From positions 19,239 through 83,238 of the forward strand of contig NZ_JBGCCT010000044.1 in NCBI RefSeq assembly GCF_041260665.1: a stretch of DNA of 64,000 nucleotides. Direction: 5' to 3'. Shown piece by piece: positions 18,266 through 27,975 of the stretch (the first letter of the stretch is position 1; every line of letters begins with the position of its first letter). The notes under the pieces are model-generated. The model was not told the DNA's origin. It did no database searches and saw only the letters and a list, made by a program, of their open reading frames with translations. Source of the stretch: Catenulispora sp. GP43 (GTDB taxonomy: Bacteria > Actinomycetota > Actinomycetes > Streptomycetales > Catenulisporaceae). Made by a program: the position numbers and the translations under genes.

Positions 18266-19033
18266 ATGGACATGGCGCACGGGGTGGGTCTGCTCGGCGC
18301 GGCAGCGGGGGCCGGCGGAGTGGACGCGATCGTCGGCGGCGGGGGACTGATACAGCTGCCCGCGCTGCTGCTGGCGTACCCGGCGCTGCCCGCGGCGGCT
18401 GCCCTCGGCACGAACAAGCTCGCCTCGATATCGGGCACCAGCACGGCCGCGGCCACCTATCTGCGCCGGACGAAGGTGGACCGCCGCGTGATGCTCCCCG
18501 CCGCCGCGCTGGCGGTGGTGTGCGCGGGATTAGGCGCGGTGTCGGCATCCCGGCTGCCGGCGAGCGTCTTCCGGCCGATCGTCATGGTGCTGCTGGTCTG
18601 CGTCGCGGCCTTCGTGGTGTTCCGGCCCTCGTTCGGGGCCGAGCAGGCGGATCTGGACGTGTCGCGGCGCCGCCGCCTGACCACGACCCTGGTGGCCGGC
18701 ATCGGCATCGGCTTCTACGACGGCATCTTCGGTCCCGGCACGGGGACCTTCCTGATCATCTGCTTCGCCGTGGGCATCGGCACGGAGTTCGTGGCCGGCT
18801 CGGCGATGGCCAAGGTGGTCAACGCCGGCACGAACTTCGGCGCCCTGCTGGTGTTCGCGACGCAGGGCCACGTGATGTGGGCGCTCGGCGCGGGCATGGG
18901 CGTGTGCAACATCGCCGGCGCACGCGTCGGCGCCCGGCTGGCGATCAAGCGGGGCGCCGGGTTCGTGCGGGGGGTGCTGCTGGTCGTGGTGGCGGCGATG
19001 GTGGTGAAGATGGGCTTCGACCAGTTCGGGTAG
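18266..19033 (+). CDS. TauE/SafE (TSUP) family membrane transporter
   Basis: A 255-residue integral membrane protein of the TauE/SafE family, which exports sulfite, sulfoacetate or related organic anions. The two-repeat signature is visible: GGVDAIVGGGGLIQLPALLL with LGTNKLASISGTSTAAATYL, and the second half GIGFYDGIFGPGTGTFLII with NAGTNFGALLVFA. Seven to eight hydrophobic spans are present. The start is ATG 18266. There are no metabolic neighbours to reveal the substrate. Confidence 0.9.
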   Translation: MDMAHGVGLLGAAAGAGGVDAIVGGGGLIQLPALLLAYPALPAAAALGTNKLASISGTSTAAATYLRRTKVDRRVMLPAAALAVVCAGLGAVSASRLPASVFRPIVMVLLVCVAAFVVFRPSFGAEQADLDVSRRRRLTTTLVAGIGIGFYDGIFGPGTGTFLIICFAVGIGTEFVAGSAMAKVVNAGTNFGALLVFATQGHVMWALGAGMGVCNIAGARVGARLAIKRGAGFVRGVLLVVVAAMVVKMGFDQFG

Positions 19034-19080
19034 CCCATGGCGGGGCAGGTGTGCGGCGGACCGGGGCGGGCGCTTCGGCC

Positions 19081-22000
19081 TCAGCTCCGCAGCCGCAGTC
19101 CCGAGGGCGTCGAGCGGAATCCGGCTGCCGCCAGGGCCTGGGCCAGCGCCGAGTCCCGGCCGGCGGACAGCACGTCCTCGCCGTCGGTCTTCGACACCGT
19201 CAGCTTGCCGAGCCAGCCGTCGCGCACCGTCAGGGCCAGGGCGTCCACCGCGGGCTGAAGGACCGCCAGGTCCTCGGTCCAGGACAGGAGGGTGCGGCCG
19301 CCGCGTTCGACGTACAGCACCAGTTCGCCGTCGACCAGGACCACCAGCGCGCCGGCTTTGCGGCCCGGCTTGTGGCCGGTGGCGGGGGTGCCGTCGTCGC
19401 CGACGGGGCGTGCGGGCCAGGGGAGGGCGGCGCCGTAGGCGTTCGCGGGGTCGGTGGCCGCCAGGACGAGGGCGCCGATGCGTTCGGAGTCCTTCTTGGG
19501 CCGACGGGGGGTGTACTCGTGGGGCGTGCCCATCAGCTTGTGCACGCTCTCGTCGATGAGGGCGCCGGTGGTCTCGTGCTCCCGGTTCTCCAGTGCCTCC
19601 AGGGCCGCCGCCAGGGAGCGGAGGCGGTCCACCGCGCCGTCGGCGGCGAACTGGGCTGCTCCGAGGCCTTCGACGAAGTAGCCGCGGCGGGCCCGGCCCG
19701 CCTCCTCGTACGCCGACAGCACCGAGTACACACCCGCGTAGCCGCCCGGGATGCGTTCGGCCATCACCGAGCCGCGCGTCACCACGCCATAGCGGTCCAT
19801 CAGGACCTCGCCGAGCAGGTGCGCCCGGCGGGTCGGGTCGACGATGCGCGGGGCGAGGCGGGACCAGCGGCCGGCGGCGGAGGGGCTGACCGCGGCCGAC
19901 GCGTTCTGGTCGGCCACCACCGCGGCGACGCCGAAGCGCGCGTAGCGGCCGCGCGGGGTCGGGCGGCGGGCTTTGTGGGCGCTCTTGCCGGAGCCGAGCA
20001 GGCCCCGCAGCGGTGCGAGCGTGTCGTTGGTGACGTAGCCGGCCCACAGCAGGTCCCAGAGTCCTGACAGCACCTCCGAGGAGGTGAAGCCGTCGCCGAC
20101 CCGCGCCGTGATCCCGCGCAGGAACAGCGCCGCGTCTTCGCCGAGCGCCTCCAGGATCGCCTCGTGCACCGGGCCCGGGTCCAGGGCCTCGGAGGGTTCG
20201 GGCAGCAGAAGCGGCGCGAGCTCCGCCGGGCAGAGCGTCACCCAGCCGTCGTCGCCGGCCAGCGAGCCGGCGCCGGCCCACACCACCTCGCCGGAGGAGG
20301 TCAGCTCGTCGAGCATGGTCGGGGAGTAATCCGCGATCCGCGACGGCAGGATCAGGCGCTCCAGCGCGGAGGCCGGGACCACGGCGCCGGCCAGCTGCTC
20401 CACGACGCGCAGCACGCCGTCCGTCCCGCGCAGCGGCGAAGCCGCGGCCCGGCCCACCGACTGCCAGGCCGGCAGCAGCATCGCCAGCGTGCGCGGCGGG
20501 ACCGGCTCGGCCTCCTTGCGCAGCGCGGCCATGGTCCGGCGGCGCACCCGGCGCAGCACCTCGGCGTCGCACCACTCGGTACCGCTGCCGCCCGGGCGGA
20601 ACTCGCCGGACAGCACGCGGCCGGCGGCCGCCAGGCGTTCCAGGGCGGCGATCACCGAGGACGCCGGGATGCCGAAGCGGGCGGCCGGTTCGATGGCGTT
20701 GAACGGGCCGTGGGTGCGGGCGTAGCGGGCCACCAGGTCGCCGAGCGGGTCGGCCACGACGGCCGTGAACGCCTCGGGGATCCCCACCGGCAGCGGCACG
20801 CCCAAGGCGTCCTGCAGGCGCCCCGCGTCCTCGATCGCGGCCCAGCGCTCCTCGCCGGCGATGCGGACCCTGATGACCCGGCGCGCGCCCTCCAGGCCGA
20901 CCAGCCACGGCGCCTGGACGCCGCGGGCCGCCGCCTCCGCGGTGGACAGCGGTCCGAGCAGGCGCAGCAGGTCGGCGGCGTCCTCGGCGTCGCGGGCGTG
21001 CCGGGAGGGCGTCAGGTACTGCAGCTCCTCTTCCAGCGCCGTGAGGATGTCCGGGTCCAGCAGGTCCCGCAGGCCGGTCTGGCCCAGCAGCTCGGCCAGC
21101 AGCGCCGGGTCCAGGGACAGCGCCGCGGCGCGGCGCTCGGCCAGCGGGGAGTCGCCCTCGTACATGAACTGCGCGATGTAGCCGAACAGCAGGGAGCGCG
21201 CGAAGGGCGAGGGCTGCGCGGTCTCCACCTCGACGATGCGGACCTTGCGGGCCTCGATGTCCCGGCACAGCTCGATCAGCCCCGGGACGTCGTACACGTC
21301 CTGCAGCACCTCGCGCACCGCCTCCAGCACGATCGGGAAGCTCGCGTGCTTGGCCGCCACCGCCAGCAGCTGCGCCGAGCGCTGGCGCTGCTGCCACAGG
21401 GGCGTGCGCTTGCCGGGGCGCGTGCGCGGCAGAAGGAGCGCGCGCCCGGCGCACTCGCGGAAGCGGGAGGCGAACAGGGCCGAGCCGCCGATCTCGCCGG
21501 TGACGATCTCCTCGATCTCGTCCGAGCCGAACAGCAGACCCAGCGTCTCGGTACTGGGGTCGGCCGCGTCGGTGTCCGGCAGGCGCAGCACGATGCCGTC
21601 GTCGGCGTGCATCACCTGCGCGTCCAGGCCGTAGCGCTCGCGCAGCCGGGTGCCGATGGCCAGCGCCCAGGGGGCGTGCACCTGCGCGCCGAACGGGGAG
21701 TGGATCAGCACCTTCCAGTCGCCGAGCTCGTCGCGGGTGCGCTCGACCACGATGGTGCGGTCGTCCGGGACGCGGCCGGTGGCCTGCTTCTGCTCGCGCA
21801 GGTAGGACAGCAGGTTGTCGGCGGCCCAGTCGTCCAGGCCGGACTCCTTCAGCCGGGTCTTCGAGGCGTCCTCGTCGGCCTTGCCCAGCTCGCGCAGGAA
21901 GCCGCCGAGGGCGCGGCCCAGCTCCAGCGGGCGGCCCAGCGCGTCGCCGTGCCAGAACGGCAGCTTGCCCGGCATCCCCGGGGCGGGGGAGACCAGGACG

Positions 22001-23844
22001 CGGTCGTGCGTGATGTCCTCGATCCGCCAGGAGGACGAGCCCAGCGTGAACACGTCGCCGACCCGCGACTCGTAGACCATCTCCTCGTCCAGCTCGCCGA
22101 CCCGCTTGGCGCCCTCCTTGGCGCCGGCCAGGAAGACGCCGAAGTAGCCGCGGTCCGGGATGGTGCCGCCGGAGGTGACGGCCAGCCGCTGCGCGCCCGG
22201 GCGCGCCGACAGCTTGCCCTCGACGCGGTCCCAGACGATGCGCGGCTTCAGCTCGGCGAACTCGTCCGAGGGATAGCGGCCGGAGAGCAGGTCGAGCACT
22301 GATTCGTAGGCCGAGTCCGGCAGCGCGGCGAACGGCATCGCGCGGCGGATCAGGGCGATGAGGTCGGCCGCCGGCCAGTCCTCGACCGCGACCATCGCGA
22401 TGATGTGCTGGGCCAGCACGTCCAGCGGGTTGCGCACCACCTTCAGCGCCTCGATGGAGCCGGCCGCCATCCGCTCGGCCACCACCGCCGACTGCACCAG
22501 GTCGCCCCGGTACTTGGGGAAGATCACCCCGCGCGAGACCGCGCCGACCTGGTGCCCGGCGCGCCCGACCCGCTGCAGGCCGGCGGCCACCGACGGCGGC
22601 GACTCCACCTGCACCACCAGGTCCACCGCGCCCATGTCGATGCCCAGCTCCAGGCTGGAGGTGGCGACCACGGCCGGCAGGTTCCCGGCCTTCAACGCCT
22701 CCTCGATGTCGGCGCGCTGCTCCTTGGACACCGAGCCGTGGTGCGCCCGGGCCAGGACCGGCGGGGCGCCGGAGACCTGCCCGGCCTGGGCCATCATTTC
22801 GGCTGGTGAGGAGGTGCTGAGCAGCTGCTTCGTGCTCAGCGGCTCGTCGAGCCCGTCGCGCTCGCCGGCCACGCCGCCGTTGGTCCGCTCCCAGTGCGCC
22901 TCGTTCAGCTTGCCGGTCAGCCGCTCGGCCAGCCGCCGGGAGTTGGTGAAGACGATGGTCGAGCGGTGCCGCTCGATCAGGTCCGCCACGGCGGCCTCGA
23001 CGTGCGGCCACACCGAGGCCTGCCGCCGCCCGGTCTGGTCGGCGGCGACCAGCTCGCCGTCGTCGGTGTCCAGCGCGCCCATGTCCTCGACCGGCACCGA
23101 CACCCGGATGTCGAAGCTCTTGGCGATCTTCGGCGCGACGATCCGCACCGGATGCGGCCCGCCGAGGAACTGCGCCACGGTCTCGGCCGGCCGCACGGTC
23201 GCCGACAGGCCGATCCGCCGCGCCGGACGCTCCAGCAACGCGTCCAGCCGCTCCAGCGAGACGGCCAGGTGCGAGCCGCGCTTGGTCCCGGCGACCGCGT
23301 GCACCTCGTCGACGATCACCGTCTCGACGCCGCGCAGCGACTCACGGGCCGCCGAGGTGAGGATCAGGAACAGCGACTCGGGGGTGGTGATCAGGATGTC
23401 CGAGGGCTTGGTCATGAACTTGCGCCGCTGGTCGGCCGGGGTGTCGCCGGAGCGCACCGCGATGTCCACCTCCGGCTCGGGCAGGCCCAGGCGCGCGGCG
23501 GCCTGCTTCAGCCCGGCCAGCGGCGCGCGCAGGTTGCGCTCGACGTCCACGGCCAGCGCCTTCAGCGGCGAGACGTACAGGACACGGCAGCGGCGCTTGG
23601 GCTCGCTCGGGGGCGGGCCGAAGGCCAGGCGGTCCAGGGCGGCCAGGAAGGCGGCGAGCGTCTTGCCGGACCCGGTCGGCGCCACGACCAGGGCGTTCTT
23701 CTCCTCGGCGAGCGCGTTCCAGGCCCCGGCCTGGGCGCTCGTGGGCTCGGCGAAGGCAGCCGTGAACCAGGCCTTGGTGGCTGGATGGAAGTGATCCAGG
23801 GCTGCCGACCCAGCCGTTCGGTGAGGTACTGCCATAAGATCCAT
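19081..23844 (-). CDS. lhr: Lhr-type ATP-dependent DNA/RNA helicase (Lhr-Core plus C-terminal domain)
   Basis: A 1587-residue superfamily 2 helicase, the length of mycobacterial Lhr. Walker A APTGSGKT is at residues 55-62; DEVHA (DExH box), GLSATVRPAE, and the second RecA domain with VATSSLELGIDMGAVDLVVQ and QRVGRAGHQ follow. Beyond about residue 860 lies the large winged-helix/beta-barrel C-terminal region that forms the Lhr-CTD. Lhr translocates 3'-5' on single-stranded DNA and unwinds RNA:DNA hybrids, and in mycobacteria it is DNA-damage inducible. I chose ATG 23844 (AAGG upstream); ATG 23835 or 23877 are alternatives. It is divergent from DUF3046, leading to recA. Confidence 0.93.
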   Translation of the reverse strand: MDLMAVPHRTAGSAALDHFHPATKAWFTAAFAEPTSAQAGAWNALAEEKNALVVAPTGSGKTLAAFLAALDRLAFGPPPSEPKRRCRVLYVSPLKALAVDVERNLRAPLAGLKQAAARLGLPEPEVDIAVRSGDTPADQRRKFMTKPSDILITTPESLFLILTSAARESLRGVETVIVDEVHAVAGTKRGSHLAVSLERLDALLERPARRIGLSATVRPAETVAQFLGGPHPVRIVAPKIAKSFDIRVSVPVEDMGALDTDDGELVAADQTGRRQASVWPHVEAAVADLIERHRSTIVFTNSRRLAERLTGKLNEAHWERTNGGVAGERDGLDEPLSTKQLLSTSSPAEMMAQAGQVSGAPPVLARAHHGSVSKEQRADIEEALKAGNLPAVVATSSLELGIDMGAVDLVVQVESPPSVAAGLQRVGRAGHQVGAVSRGVIFPKYRGDLVQSAVVAERMAAGSIEALKVVRNPLDVLAQHIIAMVAVEDWPAADLIALIRRAMPFAALPDSAYESVLDLLSGRYPSDEFAELKPRIVWDRVEGKLSARPGAQRLAVTSGGTIPDRGYFGVFLAGAKEGAKRVGELDEEMVYESRVGDVFTLGSSSWRIEDITHDRVLVSPAPGMPGKLPFWHGDALGRPLELGRALGGFLRELGKADEDASKTRLKESGLDDWAADNLLSYLREQKQATGRVPDDRTIVVERTRDELGDWKVLIHSPFGAQVHAPWALAIGTRLRERYGLDAQVMHADDGIVLRLPDTDAADPSTETLGLLFGSDEIEEIVTGEIGGSALFASRFRECAGRALLLPRTRPGKRTPLWQQRQRSAQLLAVAAKHASFPIVLEAVREVLQDVYDVPGLIELCRDIEARKVRIVEVETAQPSPFARSLLFGYIAQFMYEGDSPLAERRAAALSLDPALLAELLGQTGLRDLLDPDILTALEEELQYLTPSRHARDAEDAADLLRLLGPLSTAEAAARGVQAPWLVGLEGARRVIRVRIAGEERWAAIEDAGRLQDALGVPLPVGIPEAFTAVVADPLGDLVARYARTHGPFNAIEPAARFGIPASSVIAALERLAAAGRVLSGEFRPGGSGTEWCDAEVLRRVRRRTMAALRKEAEPVPPRTLAMLLPAWQSVGRAAASPLRGTDGVLRVVEQLAGAVVPASALERLILPSRIADYSPTMLDELTSSGEVVWAGAGSLAGDDGWVTLCPAELAPLLLPEPSEALDPGPVHEAILEALGEDAALFLRGITARVGDGFTSSEVLSGLWDLLWAGYVTNDTLAPLRGLLGSGKSAHKARRPTPRGRYARFGVAAVVADQNASAAVSPSAAGRWSRLAPRIVDPTRRAHLLGEVLMDRYGVVTRGSVMAERIPGGYAGVYSVLSAYEEAGRARRGYFVEGLGAAQFAADGAVDRLRSLAAALEALENREHETTGALIDESVHKLMGTPHEYTPRRPKKDSERIGALVLAATDPANAYGAALPWPARPVGDDGTPATGHKPGRKAGALVVLVDGELVLYVERGGRTLLSWTEDLAVLQPAVDALALTVRDGWLGKLTVSKTDGEDVLSAGRDSALAQALAAAGFRSTPSGLRLRS

Positions 23845-23890
23845 GGTGCCTTGTGGGTCTGACAGACTGTGACCCATGCGGTCAGGGACG

Positions 23891-24076
23891 ATGCGGCTTC
23901 AGGACTTCTGGGAGCGGATGCGGGAGGAGTTCGGGCCGCTGGCCGATTCGTTCTCGCGGGACCACGTGATGAGCGAGCTGGGCGGGCGCACCGTGATGGA
24001 GGCGCTGCGGGACGGCGTGGAAGTCAAGGACGTCTGGGGCGCCGTCGCCAAGGACCGGGATCTGCCCTTCTTCTAG
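23891..24076 (+). CDS. DUF3046 family protein
   Basis: A 61-residue actinobacterial protein: MRLQDFWERMREEFGPL, HVMSELGGRTVMEALRDGVE and VKDVWGAVAKDRDLP. DUF3046 genes typically lie between lhr and recA, as here, although a MerR/SDR/MFS block is inserted before recA in this genome. ATG 23891 was chosen over ATG 23876 because family members begin MRL and AGGG precedes it. The role is unknown; the position suggests a link to recombination or repair. Confidence 0.85.
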   Translation: MRLQDFWERMREEFGPLADSFSRDHVMSELGGRTVMEALRDGVEVKDVWGAVAKDRDLPFF

Positions 24077-24087
24077 CTGTTGGGCCC

Positions 24088-24117
24088 GGCGCCTCAAGGC
24101 GCCTCAAGGCGCCTCAA
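24088..24117. repeat. Three 10-bp tandem repeats between convergent genes
   Basis: Three perfect copies of GGCGCCTCAA at 24088-24097, 24098-24107 and 24108-24117. The stop codon of the minus-strand MerR gene (24114-24116) is inside the last copy, and the repeats contain self-complementary GGCGCC cores. Confidence 0.85.
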
Positions 24118-24458
24118 GGATGGGTGTCGGTGACCGCGATGACCTCGTCCAGCCGGTGCAGCGCGGCCTGGAGCTGCTCGACGCGGTCGCGGATGCGGTC
24201 GCGCTCGGCGCGCAGCATGCGGCGCTGCCCCTCGTCGGTGTGGCCGGCGTCGTGGCAGGTCAGCAGTTCGGCGATGTTCTTGCTGGTCAGCCCGGCGGCG
24301 TACATCTGCTGGAAGAAGCGGACCAGCTCGACGGCGGTGTCCGGGTACTGGCGCTGGCCGGATGGGCTGCGTTCCGGGATCAGCAGCCCCTGTTCTTCGT
24401 AGTAGCGCAACGCCCGGACGCTGACGCCCGAGCGCGTCGCCAGTTCGCCGATCCGCAT
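24114..24458 (-). CDS. MerR-family transcriptional regulator
   Basis: A 114-residue regulator with the classic N-terminal winged helix MRIGELATRSGVSVRALRYY, EEQGLLIPERSPSGQRQYP, and a long C-terminal coiled helix (residues 72-110) for dimerisation. There is a single cysteine (TCHDAGH), so a metal site is not obvious; a redox or small-molecule ligand is possible. It is divergent from an SDR gene whose promoter shows MerR geometry, and is probably its activator. It converges on DUF3046 through the 10-bp repeats. Confidence 0.92.
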   Translation of the reverse strand: MRIGELATRSGVSVRALRYYEEQGLLIPERSPSGQRQYPDTAVELVRFFQQMYAAGLTSKNIAELLTCHDAGHTDEGQRRMLRAERDRIRDRVEQLQAALHRLDEVIAVTDTHP

Positions 24459-24485
24459 CTGTCCCGCCTCCGGCCGAGTTCGGAC

Positions 24486-24517
24486 TTGCCTCTCACGTCA
24501 ACGTGAGGTTTTAGCGT
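24486..24517 (+). promoter_or_regulatory. MerR-controlled promoter of the SDR gene
   Basis: -35 TTGCCT (24486-24491) and -10 TAGCGT (24512-24517) are separated by 20 bp, longer than the usual 17. The spacer holds a perfect palindrome CTCACGT-CA-ACGTGAG (24492-24507). Long spacers with a dyad are the mark of MerR-activated promoters. The -10 lies only 7 bp before the ATG at 24525, so the mRNA is probably leaderless. Confidence 0.7.
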
Positions 24518-24524
24518 ACCCGGC

Positions 24525-25253
24525 ATGGAGATCAACGGATCGATCGCACTCGTCACCGGCGCCAACCGCGGGCTCGGCCGCGCCTTCACCGCGCACCTGC
24601 TCGACCGCGGTGCCGCCAAGGTCTACGCCGCCGCGCGCCGGCCCGCGGACATGAGCCTGGACGGCCTGGACGCGGACCGCGTCGTACGCCTCGCCCTGGA
24701 CGTCACCGACCCCGACGCGGTGCGCCGCGCCGCCGAGCAGGCGCCGGACGTCACCCTGCTGGTCAACAACGCGGGGTCCAACACCTGGCAGGACCTGGTG
24801 GCCGGGGACCTGGACCGGATCAGGCTGGAGCTGGAGACCCACCTGTTCGGGTCCCTGCACATGGTCCGGGCGTTCGCCCCGGCGCTGGGGGGCAACGGCG
24901 GCGGCGCGGTGGTGAACGTCCTGTCGGCGATGTCCTGGTTCGCCCATCCCGGCGCCAACGCCTACCACGTCGCCAAGGCCGCGGCGTGGGCGATGGCCAA
25001 CGGCGTCCGCCTCGAACTGGCCGGCCAGGGCACCCTGGTCACCGCCGTGCACCTGGGCCTGGCCGACACCGACATGAGCGCCGGGTTCGACAGTGAGAAG
25101 CTGCCGCCGCTCGAGGTCGCCCGCGCCGCGCTGGACGGGGTCGAGGCCGGCGCCTGGGAGGTGCTTGTGGACGAGTGGAGCCGCTCGGTCAAGGCCTCGC
25201 TCGCCGCGGACCCCCATCCCTTCTACGAAGCGCTCGCGGCGGCCACGTTCTGA
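24525..25253 (+). CDS. Short-chain dehydrogenase/reductase
   Basis: A 242-residue SDR with the cofactor motif TGANRGLGRAF at residues 11-21, the NNAG motif (LLVNNAGSN), and the catalytic YHVAK near residue 148 preceded by VLSAMSWFAHPGANA, whose serine fits the triad. An Arg after GANR and AARRPAD suggest NADP(H). The substrate is unknown; the MerR control implies an inducible stress or detoxification role. No Shine-Dalgarno sequence is seen, in keeping with a leaderless start. Confidence 0.9.
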   Translation: MEINGSIALVTGANRGLGRAFTAHLLDRGAAKVYAAARRPADMSLDGLDADRVVRLALDVTDPDAVRRAAEQAPDVTLLVNNAGSNTWQDLVAGDLDRIRLELETHLFGSLHMVRAFAPALGGNGGGAVVNVLSAMSWFAHPGANAYHVAKAAAWAMANGVRLELAGQGTLVTAVHLGLADTDMSAGFDSEKLPPLEVARAALDGVEAGAWEVLVDEWSRSVKASLAADPHPFYEALAAATF

Positions 25254-25317
25254 CCCGGTTCCGACCCGGGACTGACTCGCTGCCCTGAGTCGCCCGGCCG
25301 GAATCGTCAGGTCCGCA

Positions 25318-25337
25318 GCCGGAACGCCGCTTCCGGC
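25318..25337. promoter_or_regulatory. Inverted repeat between SDR and MFS genes
   Basis: GCCGGAA (25318-25324), 6-bp spacer, TTCCGGC (25331-25337): a perfect 7-bp dyad. It lies 65 bp after the SDR stop and ends 17 bp before a TACGTT -10 (25354-25359) for the MFS gene. It could be a terminator or an operator overlapping the -35 region. Confidence 0.45.
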
Positions 25338-25365
25338 GGGTAAGGATCCCCGCTACGTTCCACGT

Positions 25366-26712
25366 GTGACCGCAGCCGATTCCCGAATATCGCCCGCATC
25401 GCCTGACCTCGCCGGACGTGCGGCGGCTGTCCAGCGCCGCACTGTCCGCGTCCTCATCGGCAGCCAGATCCTCGGCGGCATCGGCTCCTCGACCGGGTTC
25501 TCGCTGTCCACGCTGCTGGCCAAGGAGATCACCGGGAACGCCGGACTGGCCGGGCTGACCGGCACCTTCTCCTCGCTCGGCGCGGCCTGCGCCTCCGTTC
25601 CGCTCTCGCGGGTCATGGCGGCCCGGGGCAGGCGGCCCGGCCTGGTTCTGGGCTACGGGGCCGCGGTCGTCGGGACGGTGGTCATCGTCCTGGCCGCGCG
25701 GCTGCACAGCTATCCGCTGCTGCTCGGCGGCATGGCGCTGTTCGGATCGGCGTCGGCGGTCAACCTGCAGGCCCGGTACGCCGGCACCGACCTGGCGCCG
25801 GCCGAGCGGCGCGGCCGGTCGCTGTCGATGGTGATCTGGGCGGTGACCGTCGGGTCCATCCTCGGGCCGAACCTCGGGCACCCGGCGGAGGGGACGGCGC
25901 GGGCGCTCGGGCTGCCGCCGCTGGCCGGGGCGTTCCTGTGGTCGGGGTTCGCGCTGTGCGGGGCCGCGCTCGTGCTCGGGCTGTTGCTGCGTCCTGATCC
26001 GTTGCTGGTGGCCCGGGAACTGCGCGGGGACGATATGGCGGCGCCGAAGCGGCTGACGCTGAAGGAGTCCTTCGCGGTGATCGGCGAATCGCCGCGGGCG
26101 GTGCTGGCGATCGCGGTCGTGGCCGTCTCGCACACCGTCATGGTCTCGGTGATGTCGATGACGCCGGTGCACATGAACTCCGACGGGATGTCGGTGACGG
26201 TGATCGGGCTGGTGTTGTCGGTCCACATCACCGGGATGTACGCCTTCTCGCCGCTGGTCGGGTACGCGGTGGACCGGATCGGGCGGGTCCCGGTGCTCGG
26301 CGCCGGACTCGCGGTGCTGGCCGCGGCGTGCCTGGTGGTCGGGTCGGCGCCGATGGGGTCGCGGGCGTACATGGTCGTCGGGTTGCTGCTGCTGGGGATC
26401 GGGTGGTCCTGCGGGGTGGTGGCCGGCTCGACGCTGCTCACCGAGTCCACGCCGGACCGGGTGCGGCCGTCGGTGCAGGGGGCCAGCGACTTCGTGATGC
26501 AGGGTTCTTCGGCCGGGGGCGCGGCACTGGCCGGACTGGTGGTCGGGACGCTGGGGTATTCGTGGCTGGCCGGGCTGGCGGTCGCGCTGCTGGCGCCGGT
26601 CGCGGTGCTCGTGGCGGTGACGGCGGTGCGGCGGCCCGGGGCCGGGGTCGCGGCGCCGGACAACATTCCGGGGCGTTCCGTACAAGAAGACGCGGCGCCC
26701 CAGGTACCGTGA
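25366..26712 (+). CDS. Major facilitator superfamily transporter
   Basis: A 448-residue membrane protein with about 12 hydrophobic spans. The usual first-loop motif appears as SRVMAARGRRPGLVLGYGA and its second-half equivalent as GYAVDRIGRVPVLGAGLA. No soluble domains are present. Likely a proton-driven drug or metabolite exporter; the substrate cannot be deduced. The start is GTG 25366, 7 bp after a TACGTT -10, suggesting leaderless translation. It sits between the SDR and recA and may be unrelated to both. Confidence 0.88.
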   Translation: MTAADSRISPASPDLAGRAAAVQRRTVRVLIGSQILGGIGSSTGFSLSTLLAKEITGNAGLAGLTGTFSSLGAACASVPLSRVMAARGRRPGLVLGYGAAVVGTVVIVLAARLHSYPLLLGGMALFGSASAVNLQARYAGTDLAPAERRGRSLSMVIWAVTVGSILGPNLGHPAEGTARALGLPPLAGAFLWSGFALCGAALVLGLLLRPDPLLVARELRGDDMAAPKRLTLKESFAVIGESPRAVLAIAVVAVSHTVMVSVMSMTPVHMNSDGMSVTVIGLVLSVHITGMYAFSPLVGYAVDRIGRVPVLGAGLAVLAAACLVVGSAPMGSRAYMVVGLLLLGIGWSCGVVAGSTLLTESTPDRVRPSVQGASDFVMQGSSAGGAALAGLVVGTLGYSWLAGLAVALLAPVAVLVAVTAVRRPGAGVAAPDNIPGRSVQEDAAPQVP

Positions 26713-26751
26713 GAGACGGTCAGAGCCTCGGGACGCGGGCCGAGTCAGTTT

Positions 26752-26774
26752 TTGTCAGTGGCGTCCTCTACGTT
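26752..26774 (+). promoter_or_regulatory. RecA-NDp (PafBC-dependent) promoter of recA
   Basis: TTGTCAGTG (26752-26760), 8-bp spacer, TACGTT (26769-26774): a full match to the LexA-independent damage promoter TTGTCRGTG-N8-TAnnnT described for mycobacterial recA. It lies 46 bp before the recA start codon. No LexA box is seen between 26713 and 26820. Confidence 0.85.
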
Positions 26775-26820
26775 CAAGACCGTCAGACGTGAAGTACCGG
26801 AGAAACAGAGGCAGGCACCC

Positions 26821-27972
<1,152 letters not shown>

Positions 27973-27975
27973 TAG

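Noticed and set aside
18530..23011. A 1493-codon open frame on the minus strand overlapping Lhr in another frame.
   Set aside because: Arg/Gly/Ala-rich with no domain; the Lhr frame carries all helicase motifs.
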